From NCBI GenBank assembly GCA_949358305.1, contig OX442323.1, positions 1,922,001 to 1,986,000 of the forward strand: a stretch of 64,000 nt of DNA. The letters run 5' to 3'. Under the pieces are notes generated by a model that worked only from the letters and a program-made list of their open reading frames with translations, searched no databases and was not told the DNA's origin. Both the position numbers and the translations under genes were made by a program. This document shows, one piece after another, positions 1-11,360 of this stretch (position 1 is its first letter; each line of letters opens with the position of its first letter). The stretch comes from Strigamia acuminata. Taxonomy: Eukaryota > Arthropoda > Chilopoda > Geophilomorpha > Linotaeniidae.

Positions 1-289
1 TCTCATTTAACCTAGGACAATATTTTGGTACTACGCTGCAGATTACTTTTAATGATGAGTTTAATTTATTTTAGAATTATTAAGCCTAAAATTAGGCTTT
101 TGTGACAAAAATTGATCAAAATTGCTAATACCTTAAGAACACGGGCTTGGATCGTCAAAAAACTAAACACCAAACGAAAGATTTAAAAAAAACTGCGCCA
201 GAAACGTTAATGAAACAACACTAGCCACAACTAATTACCTCGCTTATTGCCACATGTCGGTATAGTGCAAGTATTACCGGCTTGTCGAT

Positions 290-850
290 AAACCCCGTTT
301 TTAACGGCATGCCGGTGTAAGTGAGTATGATTTTTTTTTAATTTTGAGCCCAAAACATGCTTAAAACGCATATTTAGATGTCCAAAATGTAGGAAATTGG
401 CCTAAATTTCTATAAATTTTCAAAAAAATACTCTGGTTCGACTCAAGAGTATGCCCTTCTAAGAGCCGCATTACTCCTAACTCAAGTTTGTATTACTACC
501 ACTAGGGAAAGTAGTTTTTATTTTTATTATGATTTGTGATTGTTATTACCTTTTAAGTTGATATAATTTTGACTATTTTTATACATAAATGTTACTTCCT
601 TGCAAGAAATAAAGTTCTATGAATAAAAAACTATTGTTTGTTATGGTGTTTGGGTCTACATTTATGGATCACTACACCAGTGATGCGGCTCTTAGAAGGG
701 CATATTCTTGAGTCGAACCAGAGTATAGTAATCTTCAGAATATCAAGAAAACTTTAATTTCAGGCCCAAATTTTAACATAATTTATCATCTGGGCTCTTT
801 TAAACAAAAAAACAAAAAAATGTTTTTTCACTTATACCGGCATGTTTCGC
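290..850. mobile_element. Diverged inverted-repeat (MITE-like) element hosting a nested MITE
   Basis: Imperfect inverted arms lie near 310-355 and 785-848. Each carries a CATGCCGGT(G/A)TAAGTGA-like stretch followed inward by a T-rich run and a GAGCCCA motif. No transposase is encoded. The exact ends and target-site duplication are unclear. A second, well-defined MITE (431-723) sits in its centre. The next ~300 bases to the left contain no gene I can recognise. Confidence 0.4.
431..723. mobile_element. TA-flanked MITE with ~40-bp terminal inverted repeats
   Basis: The left end (CTCTGGTTCGACTCAAGA...) is repeated in inverse at the right end (...TCTTGAGTCGAACCAGAG) and the match continues for about 40 bp through a CCTTCTAAGAGCCGCAT-type segment. 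A TA dinucleotide flanks both ends (429-430 and 724-725), as expected for Tc1/mariner-type transposition. There is no coding capacity, so it is non-autonomous. It shares its CTCTGG terminus with the elements at 5664 and 37829. Confidence 0.75.
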
Positions 851-1170
851 TCTATGCCATAGACTTTTTGGCGCAATTTGAAAACGGTCATAAACCCATG
901 ACCAACGGCATGCGGGGTAATACGGTACTTAATAAAGATTTAATTGAACAATACAACACACATTTTTTTTAGACATCTTTAGTGACCCTCCTTGCATTGT
1001 TGGGCTGGTTTAATGTGGACCACCCAGTATCTTGGCATTCTTTGGCACTAGCCAGCAAGGCCAAAGGTCAGGTATCATGTACAAATACGAGCTCGAGTAA
1101 ACAAAGGTGTTAACTGGCTGACGTGAGTCTCATCTTTTATTGCGTTTTCATCGCACCAACAACACCACTA

Positions 1171-1938
1171 TGTGCAAGTTCCTGTTCGTTTATTGTGTGT
1201 TCACCTGCCATTTAGTGTGGGCCAAACCTAATAGGAATAGGATAAAGTTCACAGTATCTAAACCTGGTGAAGATGATTTTATCGGCACTACTTTGGCAGA
1301 CTTGCAAGCATTATTTGGACCGACTGGGAAATTCTCAGTCTCGGACAATCCTGAGGTACCGTATTTTATCGATTAAGAGCCGCGGCTCTTATTCAAAACT
1401 GCCATTTTTGTCAGCAATTACAATTTCAGTTTTTCGTTTCTCACATTTGATTAATGTAACGTCACGAACAAAGCGTACTTTCATCGTTCGTGAGGTTAAA
1501 TACCGTACGATACCGTACTTCTGCAAAAATAAGGTATTCTTGGTGTCTCAGCCGTGGCTACTGTTCGAGGGCGGCTACAATTCGAGGGCGACTCTTAATC
1601 GCTAAAATACGGTATTCACATTTAAAAAAAAAAATAATATCCCAATAATAATCGGCATGGAATGAATAATAATGAATTTAATTTAAGTTTACAAAATGTT
1701 TTTTTTTTTCCAGTTATTAAAGGAAGAGATTAAACTGAACACTGAAATGTTCAAGGACGAACGTCTAGCGAATTATACCAAATACAGAATGTTGCCCATC
1801 CACGAACAAAGATCCATTTGCCGTATCATAGTGGAACATTTGGGGGATTTTTTAATTCGAGTTGTAAAATCATACGGGTACACTTTGACCTTTGAAGCTG
1901 TTGCGTCTTCCGACTCGCAATTCTCTATTATTATGTAA
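1171..1938 (+). CDS. Possible two-exon gene of unknown function
   Basis: I do not recognise this protein. A reading frame from about 1171 runs to a possible GT donor after Glu at ~1351. A second open stretch begins after a polypyrimidine tract and CAG at ~1714 and ends in TAA at 1938. Joining them keeps the frame and gives about 135 residues: a hydrophobic N-terminus that could be a signal peptide, then an acidic segment, then a charged helical segment containing EEIKLN, RSICRIIVEHLG and KSYGYTLTFE. The second part faintly recalls uncharacterised metazoan proteins that precede transposon-like domains, but this is only an impression. The donor is weak and the gene may be a pseudogene or an internal part of a longer one. 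Confidence 0.22.
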
Positions 1939-2390
1939 TTCATCACACTGTATCGCGAGTTGCTAACCTAAAACTGCCTAGCAACGTCGTTCTCTCTTTT
2001 TATATCATATTAAAACAGTCAACACACAACATTATGAAGTCAACACCTTATTTATTTAGTCCCTAAATTTAAGCCCAAGGAATTACAATGTGGCTGCTTT
2101 ACGAAGAACTGATCCCGAGACGTTCTGAACAGTAGTAAATCAAAACTCAAAAATCAAATAAAATATACCGGTAATTTTAAATTTTTGGACCTTGAACATT
2201 AATCACTCTTTACTTTCTCTACAGCCTGCAGAGGCTGCGTCTTTACTATTTACCCCAGGTAATCTGACAAAAACAGAAAACGCAAGGGGTACGGCATATG
2301 AGTGGAATTCCTAAGATTCCTCTTACGAATCAGCTGGAATAAAAACTCCGGGAATCTCCGGGAATCTCAGGATTTGGTAGAATTTGGCTA
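1939..2390. other. Non-coding spacer
   Basis: No gene, RNA or clear transposon end is visible. The right edge (2335-2390) contains short CCGGGAATCT repeats that grade into the 20-bp satellite. Confidence 0.5.
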
Positions 2391-2394
2391 GAAT

Positions 2395-2945
2395 CTTGCA
2401 AGATTTTACGAGATCTATTTGGATTTTACGAGATCTCGTTAGATTTTACGAGATCTCGTTAGATTTTACGAGATCTCGTTAGATTTTACGAGATCTCGTT
2501 AGATTTTACGAGATCTCGTTAGATTTTACGAGATCTCGTTAGATTTTACGAGATCTCGTTAGATTTTACGAGATCTCGTTAGATTTTACGAGATCTCGTT
2601 AGATTTTACGAGATCTCGTTAGATTTTACGAGATCTCGTTAGATTTTACGAGATCTCGTTAGATTTTACGAGATCTCGTTAGATTTTACGAGATCTCGTT
2701 AGATTTTACGAGATCTCGTTAGATTTTACGAGATCTCGTTAGATTTTACGAGATCTCGTTAGATTTTACGAGATCTCGTTAGATTTTACGAGATCTCGTT
2801 AGATTTTACGAGATCTCGTTAGATTTTACGAGATCTCGTTAGATTTTACGAGATCTCGTTAGATTTTACGAGATCTCGTTAGATTTTACGAGATTTCGTG
2901 AGATTTTACGCAATTTTACGAGATCTCGTAAGATTTTGCAAGATT
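2395..2945. repeat. 20-bp tandem satellite with an internal 12-bp palindrome
   Basis: The unit AGATTTTACGAGATCTCGTT is repeated in register about 24 times. Copies from 2421 to 2880 are essentially identical and the array degenerates at both edges (GGATTTTACGAGATC on the left, AGATTTCGTG and CAATTTTACG variants on the right). Each unit contains ACGAGATCTCGT, its own reverse complement. The near-perfect homogeneity points to recent amplification or gene conversion. Confidence 0.97.
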
Positions 2946-3359
2946 TCACGAGATTTGGGAAGATTCCCGAGACTGGGTTCTGTGGAACCCCGTAACTATT
3001 TTTCATCTATGCCGTACCCTCGAGTTTATGGCTGTTCTTCATCAAAGTGCAGAATTTCCAGGTTTTGACAATGACAACACTGTTACGTCTACAAAATGTC
3101 TACAGATCTTTAACGAGATGTCACATTTTTTTTTTCAGGCAAGTATATATATTTTCTAATTACAAATAAGAAAAACTATCGCTAATTTTAATTTCCGACG
3201 CAACAAACGAAAGAAATTGAGTTACTGCCGCAAAAATGAGCTGTCTCCGTCTTGGATGTCGTCGTCTAAGGGCTATTTGAGATTGCGACGTAAGACCTTG
3301 GCAATGGGCGATGCAACATCTATTTTGATGCATAACTTCTCCACACTGAAGTTAACACA

Positions 3360-4457
3360 TTGTTTGAACCAATTGTGAAAGAATATTTCACCAGAACAGT
3401 TCCAGCAATAAATCAACATTATGCCATTTACAATTTTAGCCATTATCAAAGCAAAACAGGATGCAAGTCTAAAACTGGGGGTAGTAGTAAATACGATACA
3501 AGTAGAATCTCACACACATTCGTAGTTAGTCGTGTAAACCGTATAAACAGATTCTTTAAATGCACCTACCGGTAATGTAAAAAAAAAGTTGGTCTGTACA
3601 AGCTTACAATAAATTCAATCCACCATTTGCTTCTGATTGGTTTGAGAGACAAAACCCAACACCAAATTGCAATACAACACACTTGGCTGCATGGAAATTG
3701 TACAGAAGAACCCAAAACAAACGCAGCACCTTCTGGCGTGATGAAGGGTCCAGCGGAAGCCTGCTGACACCTGGGTTTTCAAAAAGCTATTTTCCTTAAA
3801 TCAAAATACCGCCAAAAGCAGTTTCCCAAGTTGAAACTACCCCATGGTAAACAGTTGAGAAGTTTTAAAGGGAAAAAATTATAGATTGTTTTTAATATCG
3901 GAGCAAAGTAGCATGAAAGCTCCGGTTGTAACACCTGCATCTCACCAAAGCCGCTTAGTTTCGATTCGTTGATGAAAGTTTGCAGTGATCATCATCCCCT
4001 ACCAACCAAATGGTATGTCTTATATTCAAATCCCGAGCCTGGCTTTCGCTTTCAACTTATGTTTCTGCTTTTATTTTTTATCTCCATCTGTTTCCCCTTC
4101 CCTTACGTACTCAGGTTTAAATTTACTAGTATACATGAAGAAAAAGAAAAGAAATCCCATTCAACCATATTTTTCAAATACAAGACCTTGGCATTAAGAG
4201 CTAAGCTTCTACTGACTTAATGCCCTGCACCCAAGCAAACAGTGACAAAAAGAAGAGCATGCAGTTGGTTCGACTCTAAGGATTAGCTCTACTACAACTT
4301 GTAAAACAATACTTGACGAAACGACAGAATACCGTGTTTCAGAGCCAGTTGAAGGTTTTTTTTTTTGGCTCTAAAAAACCAACATCTGCCGTATTTCCTC
4401 TATTTGAAATTGTGCGTTGTCGATCATGACTACAATTTGTAAATAGCGTAAATCAGG
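3360..4457. repeat. Segmental duplication, copy A
   Basis: This block is repeated at 5528-7050 with the same order of landmarks: CCAATTGTGrAAGAAwATTTC at the left, a GGGTCCAGCGGAAGCCTGCTGACACC segment in the middle, and CATGACTACAATTTGTAAATAGCG at the right. Copies differ by point changes and small indels. Short open frames inside (for example 3969-4220) are shared by the copies but look like chance frames and I recognise no protein. Copy A lacks the MITE found in copy B. Confidence 0.75.
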
Positions 4458-4473
4458 GGTCTCACATGGTAAA

Positions 4474-4960
4474 CACTACCGTCTTCCCCCGAATATTACA
4501 CCATGGTGTTGTATTCGAGTTTTGTTCGAAATGGCAAGTTTGAAAACATTGACCGAAAATTCGAATATAACACCACTTCAGCTATAACACCATGGTGTTA
4601 TATTCGAATACAACACCATGGTGTTATATTCGAATTTTTTATTGTTTTCAAATACAACACCATGGTGTTTTATTCGAATTTTTAAAAAACTATGAAATAC
4701 GTACAGTGTACGCTTCCAAAACGCAAACGATACAGCACATGTACGTTTTTATTTAGTTTATTTTTATTGTTTTTTGTTTTTACTTTAAATAAAACACCAA
4801 AAATAAAAACATACAAGATATTGTTTGTTTTTTTAATCATAGTCATAAACACATATTAACAATTTTCCTTTTTTTGCAAACTTACATGTTTTTTTACGAA
4901 TACAACACCCTGGTGTTGTATTCGAATACAACACCATGGTGTGTTGTTTTTAAAAAATTT
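4474..4960. mobile_element. CACTACCG-ended repeat cluster with ACACCATGGTGT palindromes
   Basis: The left end CACTACCGTCTTCcCCCGAATA matches the start of the element at 46078. Inside are five exact copies of the 12-bp palindrome ACACCATGGTGT (4498, 4587, 4613, 4657, 4931), mostly embedded in longer palindromes ending in TTCGAATA(C/T)A. The right terminus was not located, so the outer limit is approximate. No protein is encoded. It is probably a decayed or rearranged copy of the 46-kb MITE family. Confidence 0.5.
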
Positions 4961-5040
4961 TAATATAATTAATTTTAATTTTTTAACATATATAAAATAA
5001 CAAACATTAACTTTACTGCTAAAATGAATAAAAAATAAAA

Positions 5041-5132
5041 GTAAAAAAATTTCACAGAAAACAGGGTTTGAACCTGGGTGGAAAGATTCCTGATTCAATG
5101 CCTTAACCACTGAGCCACCACAACACACTATT
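5041..5132 (-). ncRNA. tRNA-like Pol III unit (SINE head or tRNA pseudogene)
   Basis: On the minus strand an A box TGGCTCAGTGG (5117-5107) and a B box GGTTCAAACCC (5074-5064) match the Pol III consensus with exactly tRNA-like spacing. A T7 run follows near 5043 and could terminate Pol III. The flanking bases do not form a proper acceptor stem and the anticodon arm is degenerate, so it is unlikely to be a functional tRNA. A tRNA-derived SINE head is the best reading, but no second copy was seen in this window. Confidence 0.5.
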
Positions 5133-5286
5133 GTTGCTTCATGCAGGCAGTCATGTTGGTGAACAAAGTTGTGATGTCATATGTCATGTGATATCAAATT
5201 ACCTGGGTTCCAGAGTAAGGTTTGAACAGGCTAATCACCAAGTGTAGTACTACACTTGACCTTTTTACTCAAAAAATCAAAAAATG

Positions 5287-5480
5287 GTGTTTTAACACAC
5301 AGTAAGGAATCCTGTGTGTTGTAACTGTTTGTAACAATGTGTGAGAGAGGTGCATTTTAATATGAGAAAAATAGATTGTTTAGGTCATGTGAATGTTTTA
5401 TTTACAAACAATTTTAACAATTGTGGATTACACACTCTTGCGGTCTCCTTGTCAGACATAGCACCGTCTGGGCAGCTGTA
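5287..5480. repeat. Dispersed repeat, copy 1
   Basis: This stretch (a TTTTAACACACAGTAAgGAAT region, then GTTTGTAACAATGTG, then AATTGTGGATTACACA) recurs in inverse orientation at 39350-39500. There is no recognisable coding sequence. It is likely a fragment of an unidentified transposon family. Confidence 0.6.
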
Positions 5481-5527
5481 TGGTCTGGACAGGTTTGCAC
5501 AAACCCGGACCCAATCAGTACAGAGCA

Positions 5528-7050
5528 ACCAATTGTGGAAGAAAATTTCACTAGAACAGTTTCAGCAATAAATCAACATTATGCCATTTAGAATTTTAGC
5601 CATTATCAAAGCAAAAGAGAACGCAAGTCTAAAAGTGGGGGTAGTAGGAAATACGATAGTATACTCTGTCCATGTGTAACTTGGGCCTATTTCCGATTGG
5701 CTGAGCCTCATAACTCACTCTGTGCTGCCACCGGGAAAAATAGTTGAGAGTGGTTTTAAATTTGTTTGATGATTTTAATCGTTGAAATGATGTAATGTTG
5801 TTTGTATTTTCTAAGAAAATGTATCTTGAAGTCATAAAATCAAGATTTATGTTGGTTTATTTTAACATTCCTGTTTAATAAGTTTATTGCTTGCTTCTTC
5901 TAGGGAACGAAACAATTTTCAAATTTTTTTGTTAGTTGTTTTGTCTGGAAAGCAGTCAAAATGGCAACCATTGTTTTGATCTATTTTTGGTATCACTACA
6001 CAAGTGAAAAGGCTCAGCCAATCGAAAATAAGCCCAAGTTGGACAAAGTATAGTATAATCTCACACACATTCGTAGTTAGTCGTGTTTTAGAACCACCAA
6101 AAACCATATAAACAGAAACTTTGAAAGTACGTAATGTAAAAAAAAAAGTTGGTCTCTACAAGCTTATACATTCCCCCCCTATTGTTTCTTTTATTTTACA
6201 ATAAATTCAATCCACCATTTGCTTCTGATTGGTTTGAGAGAAAAAACCCAACACAAATAGTGCAACAAATTGCAATACAAGACACTTGGCTGCATAGAAA
6301 TTGTATAGAAGAACCCAAAACAAACGCAGCACCTTCTGGCTTAATGAAGGGTCCAGCGGAAGCCTGCTGACACCTGGGTTTTCAAAAAGCTATTTCCCTT
6401 ATATCAAAAAGCCAAAAGCAGTTTCCCAAGTTAATACTACCCCATGGTAAACAGTAGAGAAGTTTTAAAAAGAAAAATTATAGATTGTTTTTAATATCGG
6501 AGCAAAGTAGCATGAAAGCTCCGGTTGTAACACCTGCATCTCACCAAAGCCGCTTAGTTTCGATTCGTTGACGAAAGTTTGCAGTGATCATCATCCCCTA
6601 CCAACCAAATGGTATGTCCTATATTCAAATCCCAAGCCTGGCTTTCGCTTTCAACTTATGTTTCTGCTTTTATTTTTTATCTCCATCTGTTTCCCCTTCT
6701 CTTATGCACTCAGGTTTAAATTTATACAAAAAGAAAAAGAAAAAAAATCCCATTCAACCATATTTCTCAATGACAAGAACTTGGCATTAAGAGCTAAGCT
6801 TCTACTGACTTAATGCCCTGCACCCAAGCAAACAGTGACAAAAAGAGCAGCATGCAGTTGGTTCGACTCCAAGGATTAGCTATTCCACGACTTGTAAAAC
6901 AATACTTGACGAAATGACAGAATACCGTGTTTCAGAGCCAGTTAAAAGTTTTTTTTGGGGTTTTTTGTGTTTTAAAAAAAACAACATCTGGCATATTTCC
7001 TCTAATTGGCGTTCTCGATCATGACTACAATTTGTAAATAGCGTAAATCA
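5528..7050. repeat. Segmental duplication, copy B (interrupted by a MITE)
   Basis: This is the partner of 3360-4457. Sequence matches copy A from ACCAATTGTG to GCGTAAATCAGG, except that a 385-bp TA-flanked MITE (5664-6048) sits inside copy B where copy A is empty. Homology carries short matching open frames (6568-6813) that I do not consider genes. Confidence 0.75.
5664..6048. mobile_element. TA-flanked MITE (CTCTG family)
   Basis: Terminal inverted repeats of about 40 bp are visible. The left end begins CTCTGTCC and contains AACTTGGGCCTATTTCCGAT. The right end reads inversely as CTTTGTCCAACTTGGGCTTA. Both ends meet a GGCTGAGCC block, and TA flanks both sides. Copy A of the duplication provides an unoccupied version of the site. 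No coding capacity. Confidence 0.8.
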
Positions 7051-9631
7051 GGAGTGTCAATGTCAACATTCTGGCTTCTCCGAGCCACATCGAAAGAAGA
7101 GGAATATACTACAAATATACTGACACTAACGATAGCTGATGAGTAACAACAAAAAACCCTATATGGATTTACATAATAACAACTTTTGTTTCGTGTTAAG
7201 CTCCCTTAGCTGACCGACAGGTGACATTTTGGTTAAAAAGTTAAAAAGTTACAACTTGTAAACCTCTTATTAGATTAGATTGGACAAGCCCAACTTCCTA
7301 TCCGCCTGGCTAATTCGCATATACGTGTCTGTAATGGTTTAGATATAATATTTGGACCATCCCGTACAGAAAAATTTAAAAATTAAAAATTCCTGTCGCG
7401 TATGCTTTTCTAACTTAAGAATCGAAGCTCATGGACATCAATTTGAATTAAGGCCGTTAGAAGAAAAGAGAAAAAAAGACAAGAGGGTTGCAATGACGCT
7501 CGTGAGCTTTAATAGTGCTTCGAGGCAGAGGATTATGAAATTTTTCCATTGTCTGCCAGAAATGTAATCATGCGCCAGTTCTGACCCACCAAAGTGTTTT
7601 CATTTCACGTTGTCTGAAACAAACGAGAAAAACTAATAACCTCAATTTCCTTTGTTTACCGATTGCTTTCGAATTCGATTTCCATTATTTTTCTCGCACT
7701 CTCGCCGCAAACATCCAATTGGTTAAACTCCAACATAAATATGAAATACAGTAATCAAAAAGTAGAATCATTTTCATCAATTTTCTAAAAAAGATTTCTT
7801 TTAACCAGGTAGTGCTAGCTAGCAGTAGGTAAATAACTAAATACCCCTTGTTCCTTTAATAAATTACTTTTCTGAGCAACGAACCTGGCATGTTCTCATA
7901 TTTTGCAATTGATCGACAAGCAGTTAAATAACAACTTAACTTCCTCGTTGTTATTGGCGCGCTACAACTATCATGCGGATGAAACAACATTTTAATTTGC
8001 GAAATCCATTTGCATTCTCCAACAAATTGTGTTCAAATACTGTAGCAACGACTCTAAAAACTCTAAAAGCAGTTTTTATTGTTATTCAGACTAATATAAA
8101 AAAGCAAATAGATGTCTTTTCAATGTGACATGTCTGAACATGTTTATCTTTCACTGGAGAAGCATTCTTATCGATTTCAAAGCAAATGCTGCTTGTATGT
8201 GCACTTAGGTTGTCAAATGCACATTATTAGCCCAAAAGAAGAAAACGTCAAGTTGCATTCGAGTTTTTCCGTCTTACCCATCGTTAGGCGTTAATTACAT
8301 ATTTATTTCCAATATAAAAACCTCATTGCGCACATCGAAAACATTTTAATACTTGTAAAAACCTTGAAAATTCGAGATCACGTCATTTTCCTTTGTTTTG
8401 AAATTTGTTTAATTGTGTAAAATTAACTGACACGTTGCAAACACTTGTATAAATCACTTACGCGTGTTTACGGGTGCATCTGAATGCAATTTACGTTTGA
8501 AACACGTCAATGCCCCAATAAAAACACTTGCACTCAAAAAGTAACCAAAAAACACAACTTTAAAACAACAACATAAAAAGAAGACTTTTGAACCGTCTAT
8601 TTGAATGCAGCGAGTGTATCTCAACATTAGACCAACCATCGTATCATTTGTATGGAGATCGACTTTCGACTAGGCCGGTCTTGCGCAACCGTTTTCATAC
8701 TTAGGGCCACATTAGCAAATTGTCTGTGGGCTGCGAACCACATTACAAATCTGTGCGAAGAAGCAGCCGTTGATGATTCTTCCAGATTTCCTCGTTTGCA
8801 CCTTCCACACCTTCCACACCAACCAATCACGAGATCAATCTGTCACAAGAAACTATAAATTCGAACAACTACAAAATGGATGGAGGAAGAAACAAGATAA
8901 CACGACATTTATTCACACTGGCTGACTTAAATGTAACGGGGCCCAATGTGAACCATGTTAGAGGGGCCCCGGCGTCAATACAGGACCTTCCAAAAGCCAG
9001 GAAAAATTTAAATTCAGTTTGAATAAAGTGAATTCCTCGGTGTACACGTTCTCAATCTCAAAATAGCTTTCAAGCCTGTGCCAGACCATGAGACCATTTC
9101 CCCCTGACCACTAAGTACCTGACAGGTAATGGTCAGAGTGGCCTTAAGCCCTAACCGCTATTGGAAGATTTACGATAAACATCAATAAATTGGAACATCC
9201 TTAAAGGGTTCTGTTTAGACAGTCCTGCGCTGGACTATTTCAATAATAGTAATTTAAGTGTGGGAAAACAACCTGATGATGCTCAGAAGTATAATAATAA
9301 CAAACCACAAGCGACAGCTGATATTGATTTATGACTGTAGTAAACAGACAAACTACAGCTAAAATATTGTTCACTTTATAGAAAGATACAGTAAGCTTTC
9401 TTTTATCTCAGAGAGGATTGATGTGCATTTGTAGGAAAAAAGCCAAAGTCAAAAATGGTTTCTTTCATTTCTTCCGTAGTATCACTCGTCAATCTCAAGC
9501 AATGGCAAATACCAAGAGAGCACCCTCGAGAGAAAAATTCTCCCCATTATTGTTCTACACATCCTTGACAAAAAAATTTCATTCGTCTAGATCTAGGTAG
9601 TGTAGTGACAGTACTCTGACATTCATATTTC
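7051..9631. other. Intergenic or intronic DNA without a recognised gene
   Basis: Only short unconvincing open frames occur (for example 7352-7567, 8112-8294, 8652-8858). A G+C-richer patch with GGGGCCC motifs lies at 8938-8975. I see no conserved protein, tRNA or clear transposon end. Confidence 0.4.
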
Positions 9632-9635
9632 TTAA

Positions 9636-10048
9636 CCCTCGGAGGCGTAAGGGTAAAATGTGCCGTTTTGGTACAAGGCATTACGGATTTATGGACAATT
9701 TTCAGGTCCATTGGTCAAAGCGCAATTTAGTTTTTTTGTAGTTTTCTACTAATTTTATAGAGGATACAATATGTTAAGGCAATAATAATAATGAAATTTG
9801 AACCATCTGGTGGTGGTTTTAAACACTACCAGTAAATGCAAAAAGGCTGTTAACTGGAGCGCTCTTTACTAAAGCAGCAAAGCCAGCTTAAAAGTTATGC
9901 TGGAACTTTAAAGGGCAGAAAATTTCAATTCAGAATAAATAATTAAATGAACAACTAATACATACAAATTTCATCATACAAATTTCGTAACCTACGTATT
10001 GACGTAGGTAATTGTCCATAAATCCGTATAGCCTAATGCCTCAGAGGG
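9636..10048. mobile_element. piggyBac-type MITE with TTAA target duplication
   Basis: The element begins CCCTCGGAGGCGTAAGG and ends with the inverse of CCCTCTGAGGCATTAGGC. TTAA flanks it exactly on both sides (9632-9635 and 10049-10052). A second inverted block, ACGGATTTATGGACAATT, lies about 55 bp in from the left end and 27 bp in from the right. CCY termini with TTAA duplications are the hallmark of piggyBac-superfamily transposition. At 413 bp with no ORF, it depends on a transposase elsewhere. Confidence 0.85.
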
Positions 10049-10052
10049 TTAA

Positions 10053-10940
10053 GAATTAAACAAATACCGCAGCTTAGAACTGTAAACGCAATTTTTTTGC
10101 AACGACCTATAATCGAGGGCAACCTTTAATTCAAATCGCAGGTTCACAGTGCCAATGTGCCAATTTTGTCAACATATTGTTCAAAATTGCCACAGTTTTT
10201 GTTATCAATTTTTATTTTATTGTATTTATACATCTTAAATACCTACCGTTTTTCTTTGATTCTAAGACGCATCTTGGTGTACCCATATGAGTAAAGATGT
10301 GCGTCTTATAATCGCAGAAATACGATAGATAAACTTTGCTTTCATAAAAAATTACATAACTCAGTAATTTTTTTTGTGAATTTCTTTAAATATTGGTCAT
10401 GGCTTGCAATCAAAGGCGACTTTAATTCAAAAAAATACGGTAACTAAAGTTTGGATACATAAGCATTTGAATATCTTTTTATATATCCTTCATCTGATGT
10501 AAGAGAATTAATAATTTTCTGTTTAAAGCCTTTAGATAGCTTTTTACTTTTTACTATGTGCACCCCAAACATCAAAACTGATATGCCTCATACATTGTAT
10601 CCTTGTACAGCAGGAAATTCATGGTTCGACTCCCGGCTGTGTACTTTATGGAGTCCGAGCTGTTTCATTTTTTTCAACCCAAAATTTGTGAGCAGGAGTT
10701 AGACCATGAATTTTCTGGAAATATAAAAATGATGTTTCCTGCATTGGAGATCCTAAAGTTGTACACCAGAATGTTATAAACTCATTTATAAATGCATTCT
10801 GGTTTAAAATATTAAAATTTCTTGTATTTTTCTACTTTTTATCACAAAGTTGAAGTAATTCAAGGGTATGAATATTTTTGAATTGCGCTTTTTTAAATTT
10901 TGATCACCAAATTGAAAAAAAAAAATTATGGCTTCTAATT
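10053..10940. other. Non-coding spacer with small inverted repeats
   Basis: An imperfect inverted pair CAGGAAATTCATGGTTCGACTCC / GGAGTTAGACCATGAATTTTCTGG (about 10612-10720) and a short hairpin ACCAGAATG...CATTCTGGT (10761-10804) are visible. A lone B-box-like GGTTCGACTCC sits in the first arm with no A box. No gene is seen. Confidence 0.4.
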
Positions 10941-10944
10941 ATAC

Positions 10945-11260
10945 AACATTTGCAAATAAATGTTGTTAACTTATGGCTTGTCTAATTTTGAAATAAATAA
11001 ATAGTACCTTTAAATAAAAAACACCAGGCGTACAAAGAGAGCCAATCCCCAGTCTAATTTTTACTAGTCCACCACGCGATCGCCAAAAAAATTTTAGAGC
11101 CTTTTTCGCGTGTTTGTATAAGTTTTTCATCGTTTTTTTTGCATATTAATTCGCCTTTTATTATGACGAGAGTCGACTAACCCAAGAAATTGAACTTACG
11201 AGTTTCTAAAGTTTTTACTCTACTTGTAATGTTAATGAATAATTTTTATTGAAAATGAAA
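10945..11260 (+). repeat. Repeat resembling the 5' flank of the DIRS remnant at 22 kb
   Basis: The run AACATTTGCAAATAAATGTTGTT, TTATGGCTTnTCTAAT, CCAGTCTAATTTTTACTA and CGATCGCCAAAAAA recurs in the same order and orientation at 22030-22215. It is therefore a second fragment of the same element family. Coding parts are absent here. The gypsy element inserted about 100 bp further on. Confidence 0.5.
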
Positions 11261-11360
11261 AAATATAAGTATAGCCTTCAAAGACAGGAGCTGTAAGAAG
11301 AATTTTAATTAAAGGTTTTCACATCCAATTTGGTTGCCCACTGAGTCGTACGATCCATAT

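Noticed and set aside
2395-2945. CRISPR array
   Set aside because: Units are contiguous with no spacers, in a eukaryotic genome; it is a simple satellite.
8627-8830. Neurobeachin exon 3 from an EEIW-like match on the minus strand
   Set aside because: Only four residues match and the frame continues without similarity or splice sites.
10612-10660. Possible tRNA gene from a B box GGTTCGACTCC
   Set aside because: No A box at tRNA distance and no cloverleaf; the sequence is part of an inverted repeat.
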